A DNA stretch of 13,204 bases from Desulfobacterales bacterium. GTDB lineage: Bacteria > Desulfobacterota > Desulfobacteria > Desulfobacterales > Desulfobacteraceae. Position numbers and translations under genes: made by a program. Under the pieces are notes generated by a model. That model made no database searches. It worked only from the letters and a program-made list of their open reading frames with translations, and was not told the origin of the DNA. The DNA is taken from assembly GCA_022361535.1 (NCBI GenBank), contig JAKSAU010000958.1, positions 1 to 13,204 of the forward strand, read 5' to 3'. This document shows, in pieces, positions 7,280 through 13,204 of the stretch. The first letter of the stretch is position 1. Each line of letters opens with the position of its first letter.

Positions 7280-7342
7280 AAAAAACCGCGCTGTGCCTCA
7301 TTCATTGTTATATGGGATGAGGTGCCACAAGGCACAGCGCGG
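7280..7342 (-). terminator. Terminator of the taurine operon (after ald), possibly acting both ways
   Basis: CCGCGCTGTGCC (7286-7297) pairs perfectly with GGCACAGCGCGG (7331-7342), a 12-bp stem. On the minus strand it is followed by six T (the complement of A 7280-7285), so it is a canonical terminator for ald. On the plus strand it lies nine bases after the second SDR stop but no T run follows. The 33-nt loop holds CCTCAT/ATGAGG, which can extend the stem, and GTGCC-ACAA-GGCAC (7323-7335 area), which would compete with it. Confidence 0.8.
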
Positions 7343-7351
7343 CGATAATGT

Positions 7352-7386
7352 AATTGTTCCCTGTACATTATGAGCAGGGAACAATT
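7352..7386. other. Second perfect hairpin between the convergent operons
   Basis: AATTGTTCCCTG (7352-7363) and CAGGGAACAATT (7375-7386) give a perfect 12-bp stem with an 11-nt loop, 15 bases inside the ald stop. No T run follows on either strand. It could protect the 3' end of the ald transcript or block transcripts coming from the opposing operon. Confidence 0.65.
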
Positions 7387-7401
7387 GAAAGTATTGCTAA
7401 A

Positions 7402-8517
7402 TTAGGCCAAAAATTCTTCAACCGGTGTGTAATCCAGGTCAAAGGCTTCTGCAACAGCTTCGTAAACAACTTTGCCGTTGATAACGTTGGCGCCAAGTTT
7501 GATTTCTTTGTTATCCTGCATGGCTTTTTTCCAACCCTTGTTAGCAATTTCAATGGCGTAAGGCAGGGTGGCATTGGTCAGGGCTCTTGTAGAAGTTCTG
7601 GCAACAGCACCTGGCATATTGGCAACGCAGTAATGGATAACACCTTCTTCAACATATGTGGGTTCTGCGTGGGTGGTAGCTCTGGAAGTTTCAAAGCAGC
7701 CGCCCTGGTCAATGGCAACGTCTACAACAACAGAACCGTCTTTCATCTTTTTGAGCATGTCGCGAGTCAAAAGTTTTGGTGCTTTGGCACCGGCAACAAG
7801 TACTGCACCAATGACAACATCAGCCTTAAGTACGAGTTCTTCGAGAATTGCAGCATTTGACATAACCGGGAAGCAGTTGGAAGGCATAACATCGTCAAGG
7901 TATCTGAGACGATCCAGATTGGTATCCAGGATATAAACTTTTGCACCAAGACCGCAGGCCATTTTAGCAGCATTGATACCTACAACACCACCGCCGATTA
8001 CTACAACAGTGGCCGGCTCAACACCGGTAACACCACCCAGAAGAACGCCCATGCCGCCCTGAGGCATTTCCAGGTATTTAGCTGCTTCCTGTGTAGCCAT
8101 ACGGCCGGCAACTTCACTCATGGGCAGAAGCAAAGGAAGGGAACCGTTGTCTTTCTCGATAGTCTCATAAGCGATGTTGACAGAGTTGGCTTTGATCAAT
8201 GCGCGGGTCTGCTGTTCATCTGCTGCAAGGTGCAGATAGGTGAAGACGATCTGGTCTTCACGGATCATGTCATATTCAGAAGGCTGGGGTTCTTTTACGT
8301 GCATGACCATATCAGATTTGGCATATACTTCAGCAGGGGTATCTGCAATGGTCGCACCGGCTGCAATGTACTCTGCATCGGGAAAGCCTGCTGCAGTACC
8401 TGCATCTTTTTCAACCATAACATCGTGACCGTTCTGTTTCATGGCAACAACACCGGCAGGTGTCATGCAGACTCTTTTTTCCAGTACTTTGATTTCCTTT
8501 AAAATACCTACTAACAT
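7402..8517 (-). CDS. ald: Alanine dehydrogenase
   Basis: 371 aa, full length. It catalyses L-alanine + NAD+ + H2O to pyruvate + NH4+ + NADH. The N-terminal motif MLVGILKEIKVLEKRVCMTPAG opens the protein. Catalytic Lys75 (VKEPQP) and His96 (YLHLAAD) are at the positions known from Bacillus Ald, and the NAD-binding GGGVVG is at 175-180. Asp198 lies in ILDTN at the end of the nucleotide-binding strand, and Asp270 lies in VDVAIDQGGCFETS. GAGGAG (8530-8525) is seven bases before the ATG. It lies 34 bases downstream of tpa. In this operon it regenerates the pyruvate that Tpa uses and releases the nitrogen of taurine as ammonium while producing NADH. Confidence 0.96.
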   Translation of the reverse strand: MLVGILKEIKVLEKRVCMTPAGVVAMKQNGHDVMVEKDAGTAAGFPDAEYIAAGATIADTPAEVYAKSDMVMHVKEPQPSEYDMIREDQIVFTYLHLAADEQQTRALIKANSVNIAYETIEKDNGSLPLLLPMSEVAGRMATQEAAKYLEMPQGGMGVLLGGVTGVEPATVVVIGGGVVGINAAKMACGLGAKVYILDTNLDRLRYLDDVMPSNCFPVMSNAAILEELVLKADVVIGAVLVAGAKAPKLLTRDMLKKMKDGSVVVDVAIDQGGCFETSRATTHAEPTYVEEGVIHYCVANMPGAVARTSTRALTNATLPYAIEIANKGWKKAMQDNKEIKLGANVINGKVVYEAVAEAFDLDYTPVEEFLA

Positions 8518-8551
8518 GTCTCGTCTCCTCGTGTTCGTTTAATTGATCGGC

Positions 8552-9955
8552 TTACTCGCCAAAAACGTTTTTAATTGTTGTTTCTACGGCTGTAACTACA
8601 GTATCAACCTGTTCTTTTGTAACGATCAGGCATGGTGCGAAGTTCATGATGTTGTTCAGACCGTGGAAAGATGAATTGGTCCGACCAACAATGACGTTCT
8701 GAGCCATCATTTCCCCCATGATCTGGGCCATCTGTCCTTCAGTTACAGGTTCTTTGGTTTCCTTGTTTACAACAAACTCAACACCTGCAAACAATCCTTG
8801 GCCGCGCACATCACCAACTGCATCGTACTTTTTAAGGGCTTCAAGTTTTTCAATCAGGTACTTTCCAACCTCGGTAGCATTTTCAAGAAGGTTCTCATCC
8901 TCAATGATCCGTGTGCTTTCGAGAGCTGCTGTCAGGGCTGCAGTACATCCGCCGTAGGTAGAAATGTCGCGGAAATAGTTCAGGCGCTCATCAGGGTCTG
9001 AGGGGTCGCATAGGAACATGTCATAGATTTCTTGTTTGACAACAGTGGCAGACAATGCGCCGTAGGAAGAGGCGAGACCTTTGGCCATGGTGACAATATC
9101 AGGATCTACGTCATAGTGCTCATGTCCCCAGAAGGTTCCGGTACGGCCAAAACCGCAAACAACTTCGTCCATGATCATCCAGATATCATATTTCTTGCAG
9201 ATCTCCTGGAGAATGGGGAAGTATTCGGGAACCGGTTTAAGGATACCGCCGCCGGCAGTAATGGGTTCGACGATCAGGCCGCCAATGGTGTCAGCACCTT
9301 CTTTTAAAATAACATCTTCAACCTTGCGAGCGCACTCAATGTCGCAGTTGCCATAGGTTTTTTCATAGGGGCAGCGGTAGCAGCAGCAATGAGGAAATTC
9401 TACAAATCCATCAAGAAAGGGGCCGAAGTGATCTTTACGCTGTGCCTGGCCTGTTGCGCTCATTGCGCCGAAGGTAGTCCCATGGTAATCGCGATCCCGG
9501 TACATGATTTTGTATTTGCCTTTGCGTTCCGGGTTGATCCTTGAGGCCTGGCGAACAATCTTGAACGCTTTTTCATTGGCTTCAGATCCGGAGTTGGAGA
9601 AATAAACCTTCTGATGGTTAGGCAGTTTTTCCAACAGTTTTTGGGCAAATTTGATGGTAGGAATGTTTCCGAAAACACCTGCAAAATAGGGCATTTTCTT
9701 AAGCTGTTCGCAAACGGCTTCAGCAATGGAATCACGTCCGAAACCAACCATGACGCTCCATACCCCCCCCGAGGTAAAATCAAGGTATTCACGGCCGCGA
9801 ATGTCTTTCACCATAAGGCCGTCACCTTCAACAACGATCATCTGTTCTGCGGTTTCAAACACCTTGTGCGGTTTAAGATGATGCCAAAGTGTGTCTTTGT
9901 CGCCTGCGACCATTTCATCCACATCATAGTCCAGCCAATCGATTTTATTTTCCAT
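8552..9955 (-). CDS. tpa: Taurine--pyruvate aminotransferase (class III, PLP-dependent)
   Basis: 467 aa, full length for class III aminotransferases. The predicted reaction is taurine + pyruvate to sulfoacetaldehyde + L-alanine. Visible motifs are NSGSEANEKA (121-130) for the phosphate site, YHGTT (157-161), the Asp263 motif DEVVCGFGRTG (263-273) that contacts the pyridine nitrogen, and TMAKGLASSYG (289-299) with PLP-binding Lys292. A six-cysteine stretch, HCCCYRCPYEKTYGNCDIEC (189-208), is present; a similar C-Y-R-C-P segment occurs in related omega-aminotransferases. The taurine assignment rests on position between xsc and ald; sequence alone supports an omega-amino acid:pyruvate aminotransferase. 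AAGGGGG (9968-9962) is six bases before the ATG. Confidence 0.92.
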   Translation of the reverse strand: MENKIDWLDYDVDEMVAGDKDTLWHHLKPHKVFETAEQMIVVEGDGLMVKDIRGREYLDFTSGGVWSVMVGFGRDSIAEAVCEQLKKMPYFAGVFGNIPTIKFAQKLLEKLPNHQKVYFSNSGSEANEKAFKIVRQASRINPERKGKYKIMYRDRDYHGTTFGAMSATGQAQRKDHFGPFLDGFVEFPHCCCYRCPYEKTYGNCDIECARKVEDVILKEGADTIGGLIVEPITAGGGILKPVPEYFPILQEICKKYDIWMIMDEVVCGFGRTGTFWGHEHYDVDPDIVTMAKGLASSYGALSATVVKQEIYDMFLCDPSDPDERLNYFRDISTYGGCTAALTAALESTRIIEDENLLENATEVGKYLIEKLEALKKYDAVGDVRGQGLFAGVEFVVNKETKEPVTEGQMAQIMGEMMAQNVIVGRTNSSFHGLNNIMNFAPCLIVTKEQVDTVVTAVETTIKNVFGE

Positions 9956-10016
9956 GGGCTACCCCCTTCGTCTTTGTATCTCTACTGTCTTTAAATAAGG
10001 TGTGTTATTGGAAGAT

Positions 10017-10052
10017 ACGGTCCGGCAGTACTGGCGGTTGCTGCCGGACCGT
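10017..10052 (-). other. Intercistronic hairpin between xsc and tpa
   Basis: ACGGTCCGGCAG (10017-10028) and CTGCCGGACCGT (10041-10052) form a perfect 12-bp GC-rich stem with a 12-nt loop, 43 bases after the xsc stop. In the direction of transcription the next bases are ATCTTCC, not a T run, so read-through to tpa is expected. It is probably a 3'-end stabiliser or attenuator that sets xsc mRNA above tpa-ald. On the plus strand only four T follow. Confidence 0.65.
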
Positions 10053-10095
10053 TTTACTATATGCAGGTCATAGCCTGCCTGTGATTGTCCTTCAC

Positions 10096-11874
10096 TTAGG
10101 CGCCTTTTTGGGGACGCATATCTGCCTTGTCAATCCCTGCAACCGGTACAGGTTTTTTCATGGCATCGCGGCGGAACGGTTCGCCCAGTTCCATGTTGGT
10201 CATAACTTCGATGAAAGTGGTTTTGCCTTCTTCCATCTGGCGTTTGATGGCAATGTCAAGCTGTTCGGTCAGCTCATCCATGGTCCAAGCTTTTACGCCT
10301 TCAAGACCGCATGCTTTTGCGATTTCAGAGTAGTGGACGTTACGGTCAAGTTCAGTACCGACAAAGTTATCATCGAACCAGAGTGTGGTATTACGTTTTT
10401 CAGCACCCCAGTGGTAGTTGCGGAAAACAATCATGGTGATTGCAGGCCAGTCATCACGGCCGCAGGCAGTCATTTCGTTCATGGAGATACCAAATGCTCC
10501 GTCTCCTGCAAAACCGACAACCGGTACGTCAGGCTGGGCAATCTTAGCACCAATGATTGCGGGAAAACCGTAACCGCAAGGTCCGAACATACCTGGCGCA
10601 AGATATTTGCGGCCGGCTTCAAATGTCGGGTATGCATTACCGATGGCACAAGAGTTTCCAATATCAGAAGAGATAATGGCTTCTTTTGGAAGCGCTTTTC
10701 TGATTGCACGCCATGCCATGCGGGAGGTGATTTTTTCAGGATCCTGTTTCTGAGCACGTTGGTTCCAGGTTGTACCGGGATCATCCTGTTCGTGATCCAT
10801 AGTTTCCAGTTCAGTTTCCCAGTTTGCTTTGGTGGTTTCAATGAGCGCCTTGCGGTCAGCACGGTCAGCATCACCAGCAGTTTCTGAAAGCTGAGCCAAA
10901 ATACCATTAGCAACCTTTTTGGCATCGCCGACAATACCTACTGTAACGGGTTTGGTCAGACCGATGCGGTCAGGATTGATGTCAACCTGGATGATGGACG
11001 CATCTTTGGGCCAATAGTCGATTTCATAGCCGGGCAGGGTTGAAAAGGGGTTAAGACGGGTACCCAGTGCAAGAACAACGTCAGCTTTGGAGATCAGTTC
11101 CATACCAGCTTTGGAGCCGTTGTATCCAAGTGGTCCTGCAAATAAAGGATGAGAACCGGGGAAGGCATCATTATGCTGATAGCCGCAGCAAACCGGAGCA
11201 TCCAGGCGTTCTGCCAGCGCAATTGAATCTTCGATGGCACCGCCGATAACAACACCGCCGCCATTAAGAATAACAGGAAATTTTGCGTTGGAAAGCAGCT
11301 CTGCCGCTTTTGCAACAGCTTCTTCGCCACCTGCAGGCCGTTCGAATTCAACAACGGCAGGCAGGTCAATATCAATAACCTGGGTCCAGAAATCACGGGG
11401 AATGTTGATCTGGGCAGGAGCGGAGGCACGCTTGGCCTGAAGGATAACCCTGTTCAAAACTTCAGCCATACGAGAAGGATGAAGTACTTCTTCCTGGTAG
11501 GCTACCATATCTTCGAAAATCGCCATCTGGGGAACTTCCTGAAAGCCGCCCTGGCCCATGGTCATATTAGCTGCCTGAGGGGTTACCAGCAGAAGGGGAG
11601 TATGGTTCCAGTAAGCGGTTTTTACAGGAGTAACAAAGTTGGTGATACCAGGGCCGTTCTGGGCAATCATCATGGACATTTTGCCTGATGCACGGGTATA
11701 ACCGTCGGACATCATACCTGCGTTGCCTTCATGGCCGCAATCCCAGAAAGTGATCCCAGCTTTGGGGAAGATGTCTGAAACCGGCATCATTGCTGAACCG
11801 ATGATTCCGAATGCATGCTCAATACCGTGCATCTGGAGAACTTTTACAAAGGCCTCTTCTGTTGTCATTTTCAT
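10096..11874 (-). CDS. xsc: Sulfoacetaldehyde acetyltransferase
   Basis: 592 aa, full length. A ThDP-dependent cytosolic enzyme that converts sulfoacetaldehyde and phosphate to acetyl phosphate and sulfite, the desulfonating step of taurine dissimilation. The Pyr domain has Glu49 in DCGHEGNAGMMSDGYTR and AQNGPGITNF (71-80). The central domain has VILNGGGVVIGGA (201-213) and IIQVDINPDRIG (294-305). The PP domain has the ThDP motif from GDGAFGISMNEM (457-468) to Asn486. The segments FRNYHWGAEKRN (484-495) and LGEPFRRDAMKKPV (563-576) are diagnostic of Xsc and separate it from acetolactate synthases. GGAGGT (11889-11884) is nine bases before ATG 11874; the second ATG two codons in is a minor alternative. 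It is first in xsc-tpa-ald. Confidence 0.97.
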   Translation of the reverse strand: MKMTTEEAFVKVLQMHGIEHAFGIIGSAMMPVSDIFPKAGITFWDCGHEGNAGMMSDGYTRASGKMSMMIAQNGPGITNFVTPVKTAYWNHTPLLLVTPQAANMTMGQGGFQEVPQMAIFEDMVAYQEEVLHPSRMAEVLNRVILQAKRASAPAQINIPRDFWTQVIDIDLPAVVEFERPAGGEEAVAKAAELLSNAKFPVILNGGGVVIGGAIEDSIALAERLDAPVCCGYQHNDAFPGSHPLFAGPLGYNGSKAGMELISKADVVLALGTRLNPFSTLPGYEIDYWPKDASIIQVDINPDRIGLTKPVTVGIVGDAKKVANGILAQLSETAGDADRADRKALIETTKANWETELETMDHEQDDPGTTWNQRAQKQDPEKITSRMAWRAIRKALPKEAIISSDIGNSCAIGNAYPTFEAGRKYLAPGMFGPCGYGFPAIIGAKIAQPDVPVVGFAGDGAFGISMNEMTACGRDDWPAITMIVFRNYHWGAEKRNTTLWFDDNFVGTELDRNVHYSEIAKACGLEGVKAWTMDELTEQLDIAIKRQMEEGKTTFIEVMTNMELGEPFRRDAMKKPVPVAGIDKADMRPQKGA

Positions 11875-11961
11875 GGGTCGTCTACCTCCGTTTAATTCGT
11901 TTTTCTTATCCCGGTGTCCTGTTCTTTGATTGGGGGCATCGGGTATTGTTTGTGTGGGTTT

Positions 11962-11992
11962 TGATATCTGATGTCTGATATATCAGATATCA
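11962..11992. promoter_or_regulatory. Candidate operator controlling the taurine operon
   Basis: An inverted repeat of arms TGATATCTGAT (11962-11972) and ATCAGATATCA (11982-11992) surrounds a 9-base spacer. Nested in it is a perfect 14-bp palindrome, TCTGATATATCAGA (11974-11987), so the CTGAT half-site occurs three times. It begins at about the predicted start point of the xsc promoter, a typical place for a repressor site. The regulator is not encoded in the window. Confidence 0.65.
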
Positions 11993-12000
11993 GTATTTTT

Positions 12001-12029
12001 CTTATACGTGAACTTTTGGGTAATGTAAA
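12001..12029 (-). promoter_or_regulatory. Promoter of xsc-tpa-ald
   Basis: On the minus strand TTTACA (12029-12024, 5/6) is followed after exactly 17 bp by TATAAG (12006-12001, 5/6). The expected start is near 11994, giving a leader of about 120 nt before xsc. AT-rich sequence lies just upstream. Confidence 0.65.
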
Positions 12030-12439
12030 CAATTTTTAAGCCTGTTTTTAAAAAAGTTTACAAAAAATTACGAGCAGCAATTCAGAAGACATATTAATAA
12101 GGTAAACTGTCTTTTTGTTTAACACAAAATAGGGTTTGATCAACGGTTCAGTATAGCAAAACAGGTGTTTAAATATGCTGCGATAATAGTAAGTTGCTTT
12201 TGTGGTGGCTTAATGTGATGTTTGATTTCAGTGGAATGCGAATAATACCGACTATACATATCTTTATAAAAACGAACTATAACAGCCACTAAAAGGGATG
12301 TAAAGATATACTCTCTTGGTGAGAAAAGATACCGATTTGAGTGCTGAAGTTTCCGGTATGAAGCTCCTTAAAATTAGTGAAGACTGCTCTTATGTGAAAT
12401 TTAGAGGCTTCGTGCCGTTGGGCTCTATAGAACGTATGT
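12030..12439. other. Gene-free region between the xsc promoter and the GNAT gene
   Basis: About 410 AT-rich bases. Both strands contain frequent stops and no frame with recognisable protein similarity. An open stretch on the minus strand at about 12498-12289 overlaps the end of the GNAT gene in another frame and looks like chance. No convincing terminator for the GNAT gene was seen; only short arms such as ACCG/CGGT occur near 12330-12355. Confidence 0.5.
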
Positions 12440-12898
12440 CTACAGTGTTTTTCTAAAAACTTTTTGTTGTTTGATACAATTGTATCCAAGAGTTTCATAA
12501 AATGAGTGAGCTTCTTTTCTCACTGCATTGGCACGTACTCTTATTTTTTTAACGTGGGTAATTGCCCACTGTTCAGCTTGTTTAACTAAAGCTTTACCAA
12601 TGCCTTTACCTCTGGCTTCTGAGTTCACGACCAAACTTACAATCTCTGCATAAATCCCTTCAGCCAACCTGACATCGATAATCACGCATACACTACCAAT
12701 TACCGTATCATGCTCTTGGGCAATAATAATTTGACCACCCCGGTTTTTAATTTCAGCTATGTTGCGCATCAATTCCTCTATTGGTACAGGATATCCAAGT
12801 TCTTCCATAAGAAGCCGGACTTGTGAAAGATCGCTTTCGATGTAATTTCTAAAATGGATGGGCATTTTTGCCTGATTTTCGGTGATATTTTTAACCAT
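12440..12898 (-). CDS. GNAT-family N-acetyltransferase, complete copy
   Basis: 152 aa from ATG 12898. GNAT enzymes transfer an acetyl group from acetyl-CoA to an amine; the acceptor here is unknown. The acetyl-CoA loop of motif A is VVNSEARGKGIGKAL (90-104) with the R-G-K-G-I-G core (96-101). Motif B is NAVRKEAHSFYETLGY (124-139), with Tyr134 placed as the usual general acid. The N-terminal strand and helix IHFRNYIESDLSQVRLLMEELGYP resembles other small GNATs. The ATG at 12865 (residue 12) may be the true start, since homology to the family seems to begin near it and neither ATG has a strong Shine-Dalgarno. No antitoxin-like partner precedes it. It diverges from a second copy across a large inverted repeat. 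Confidence 0.87.
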   Translation of the reverse strand: MVKNITENQAKMPIHFRNYIESDLSQVRLLMEELGYPVPIEELMRNIAEIKNRGGQIIIAQEHDTVIGSVCVIIDVRLAEGIYAEIVSLVVNSEARGKGIGKALVKQAEQWAITHVKKIRVRANAVRKEAHSFYETLGYNCIKQQKVFRKTL

Positions 12899-12911
12899 TT
12901 AAATGTATTGT

Positions 12912-12928
12912 AATACGAACCTCGTATT
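12912..12928. promoter_or_regulatory. Palindrome upstream of the complete GNAT gene
   Basis: AATACGA-ACC-TCGTATT is a perfect 7-3-7 inverted repeat 14 bases before the first ATG. It abuts a second small one, GTATT-GT-AATAC (12905-12916). It may be an operator; no regulator is identified. Confidence 0.4.
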
Positions 12929-13069
12929 TCCCAGAACATAAGAATTTTTGTAGTCCAAAATAAACATGATCAGAGATTAAAGATCGTTTTACTTAAAATT
13001 GCAATGATAAACAATCTTTAATCTCTGATCATGTTTATTTTGAACTACAAAAATTCTTATGTTCTGGGA

Positions 13070-13086
13070 AATACGAGGTTCGTATT
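13070..13086. promoter_or_regulatory. Mirror palindrome upstream of the second GNAT copy
   Basis: AATACGA-GGT-TCGTATT, the exact mirror of the site at 12912-12928, 14 bases before the second ATG. TACAAT at 13086-13091 is a possible -10 box, but the -35 region is poor (TTCTGG with an 18-bp spacer). Confidence 0.4.
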
Positions 13087-13099
13087 ACAATACATTTAA

Positions 13100-13204
13100 A
13101 TGGTTAAAAATATCCTCGAAAATCAGACAAAAATGCCTATCTATTTAAGAAATTACATCGAAAGCGATCTTTCACAAGTCCGGCTTCTTATGGAAGAACT
13201 TGGA
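13100..13204 (+). CDS. GNAT-family N-acetyltransferase, second copy, N-terminal fragment
   Basis: The first 35 codons, open to the window end, match the complete copy at 31 of 35 residues. The differences are Thr6 to Leu, Ala10 to Thr, His15 to Tyr and Phe16 to Leu; the stretch from Arg17 to Gly35 is identical. The acetyl-CoA binding motifs lie beyond the edge, so it cannot be told whether this copy is intact. It sits head-to-head with the complete copy and shares its upstream region by inverted duplication. As in the other copy, the Met at codon 12 (13133) is an alternative start. Confidence 0.75.
   Translation, partial: MVKNILENQTKMPIYLRNYIESDLSQVRLLMEELG

Larger units (their letters stand above)
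12794..13204. repeat. Large inverted duplication: two head-to-head GNAT gene starts
   Basis: The stretch 12794-12984 is repeated in reverse complement at 13014-13204 around a 29-nt spacer (12985-13013), with no indels and 7 mismatches in 191 pairs by my count. Each arm includes the upstream region and the first 35 codons of a GNAT gene. The right arm may continue past the window end. No transposase, target duplication or insertion sequence end is visible. Confidence 0.95.

Noticed and set aside
9889..10887. 332-codon open frame on the plus strand, antisense to xsc and the start of tpa
   Set aside because: It is rich in Cys, His and Phe, matches no family I know, and lies over xsc, whose identity is certain. 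It is a by-product of xsc codon use.
12289..12498. 69-codon minus-strand frame after the GNAT gene
   Set aside because: It overlaps the GNAT end in another frame, has no ribosome-binding site and no family resemblance. It is probably chance.
12440..12898. GNAT toxin of a toxin-antitoxin pair
   Set aside because: No small ribbon-helix-helix antitoxin gene precedes or overlaps either copy; the upstream space is taken up by the inverted repeat.
12794..13204. Insertion sequence or MITE ends as the origin of the inverted repeat
   Set aside because: The arms include coding sequence of a host-type GNAT gene, there is no transposase, and no target duplication is visible inside the window.
1..13204. 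CRISPR array, tRNA, rRNA or riboswitch
   Set aside because: No regularly spaced repeats, cloverleaf, or recognised RNA motif was seen on either strand by eye.

Overview
The window looks like part of the chromosome of an anaerobic, sulfite- or sulfate-reducing bacterium of the Desulfobacterota, perhaps Desulfobacteraceae. That is an inference from gene content: a complete Xsc-type taurine pathway that releases sulfite, with ordinary housekeeping genes (pepN, ugd) beside it. No rRNA or other marker gene is present to settle the taxonomy.

Layout. (1) 1-185, minus: the start of pepN (aminopeptidase N), cut by the window edge. (2) 495-1829, plus: ugd (UDP-glucose 6-dehydrogenase) with a good terminator. 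(3) 2196-7277, plus: a five-gene cassette made of a TetR-type regulator, an SDR dehydrogenase, a ThDP-dependent enzyme of the acetolactate synthase / 2-hydroxyacyl-CoA lyase superfamily, a BASS-family (bile acid:sodium symporter fold) transporter, and a second SDR. Its promoter carries a perfect 6-3-6 palindrome at the expected transcription start, which suggests autorepression by the TetR protein. The substrate is unknown; this is the most plausible undescribed pathway here. (4) 7286-7386: two perfect 12-bp hairpins lie between the convergent cassette and taurine operon. (5) 11874-7402, minus: xsc-tpa-ald. Tpa moves the amino group of taurine to pyruvate, Ald regenerates pyruvate and releases ammonium and NADH, and Xsc phosphorolyses sulfoacetaldehyde to acetyl phosphate and sulfite. 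In an anaerobe the sulfite can serve as electron acceptor. A near-consensus promoter with an 11-9-11 inverted repeat just downstream lies before xsc. No taurine importer, phosphotransacetylase, acetate kinase or dedicated regulator is seen for this operon. (6) 12440-13204: a GNAT acetyltransferase gene (minus) faces a near-identical, inverted second copy (plus, cut by the window end). They form a 191-bp-arm inverted repeat around a 29-nt spacer.

The cassette and the taurine operon may be functionally linked, because both are catabolic-looking and both contain a ThDP enzyme, but the sequence does not prove it.
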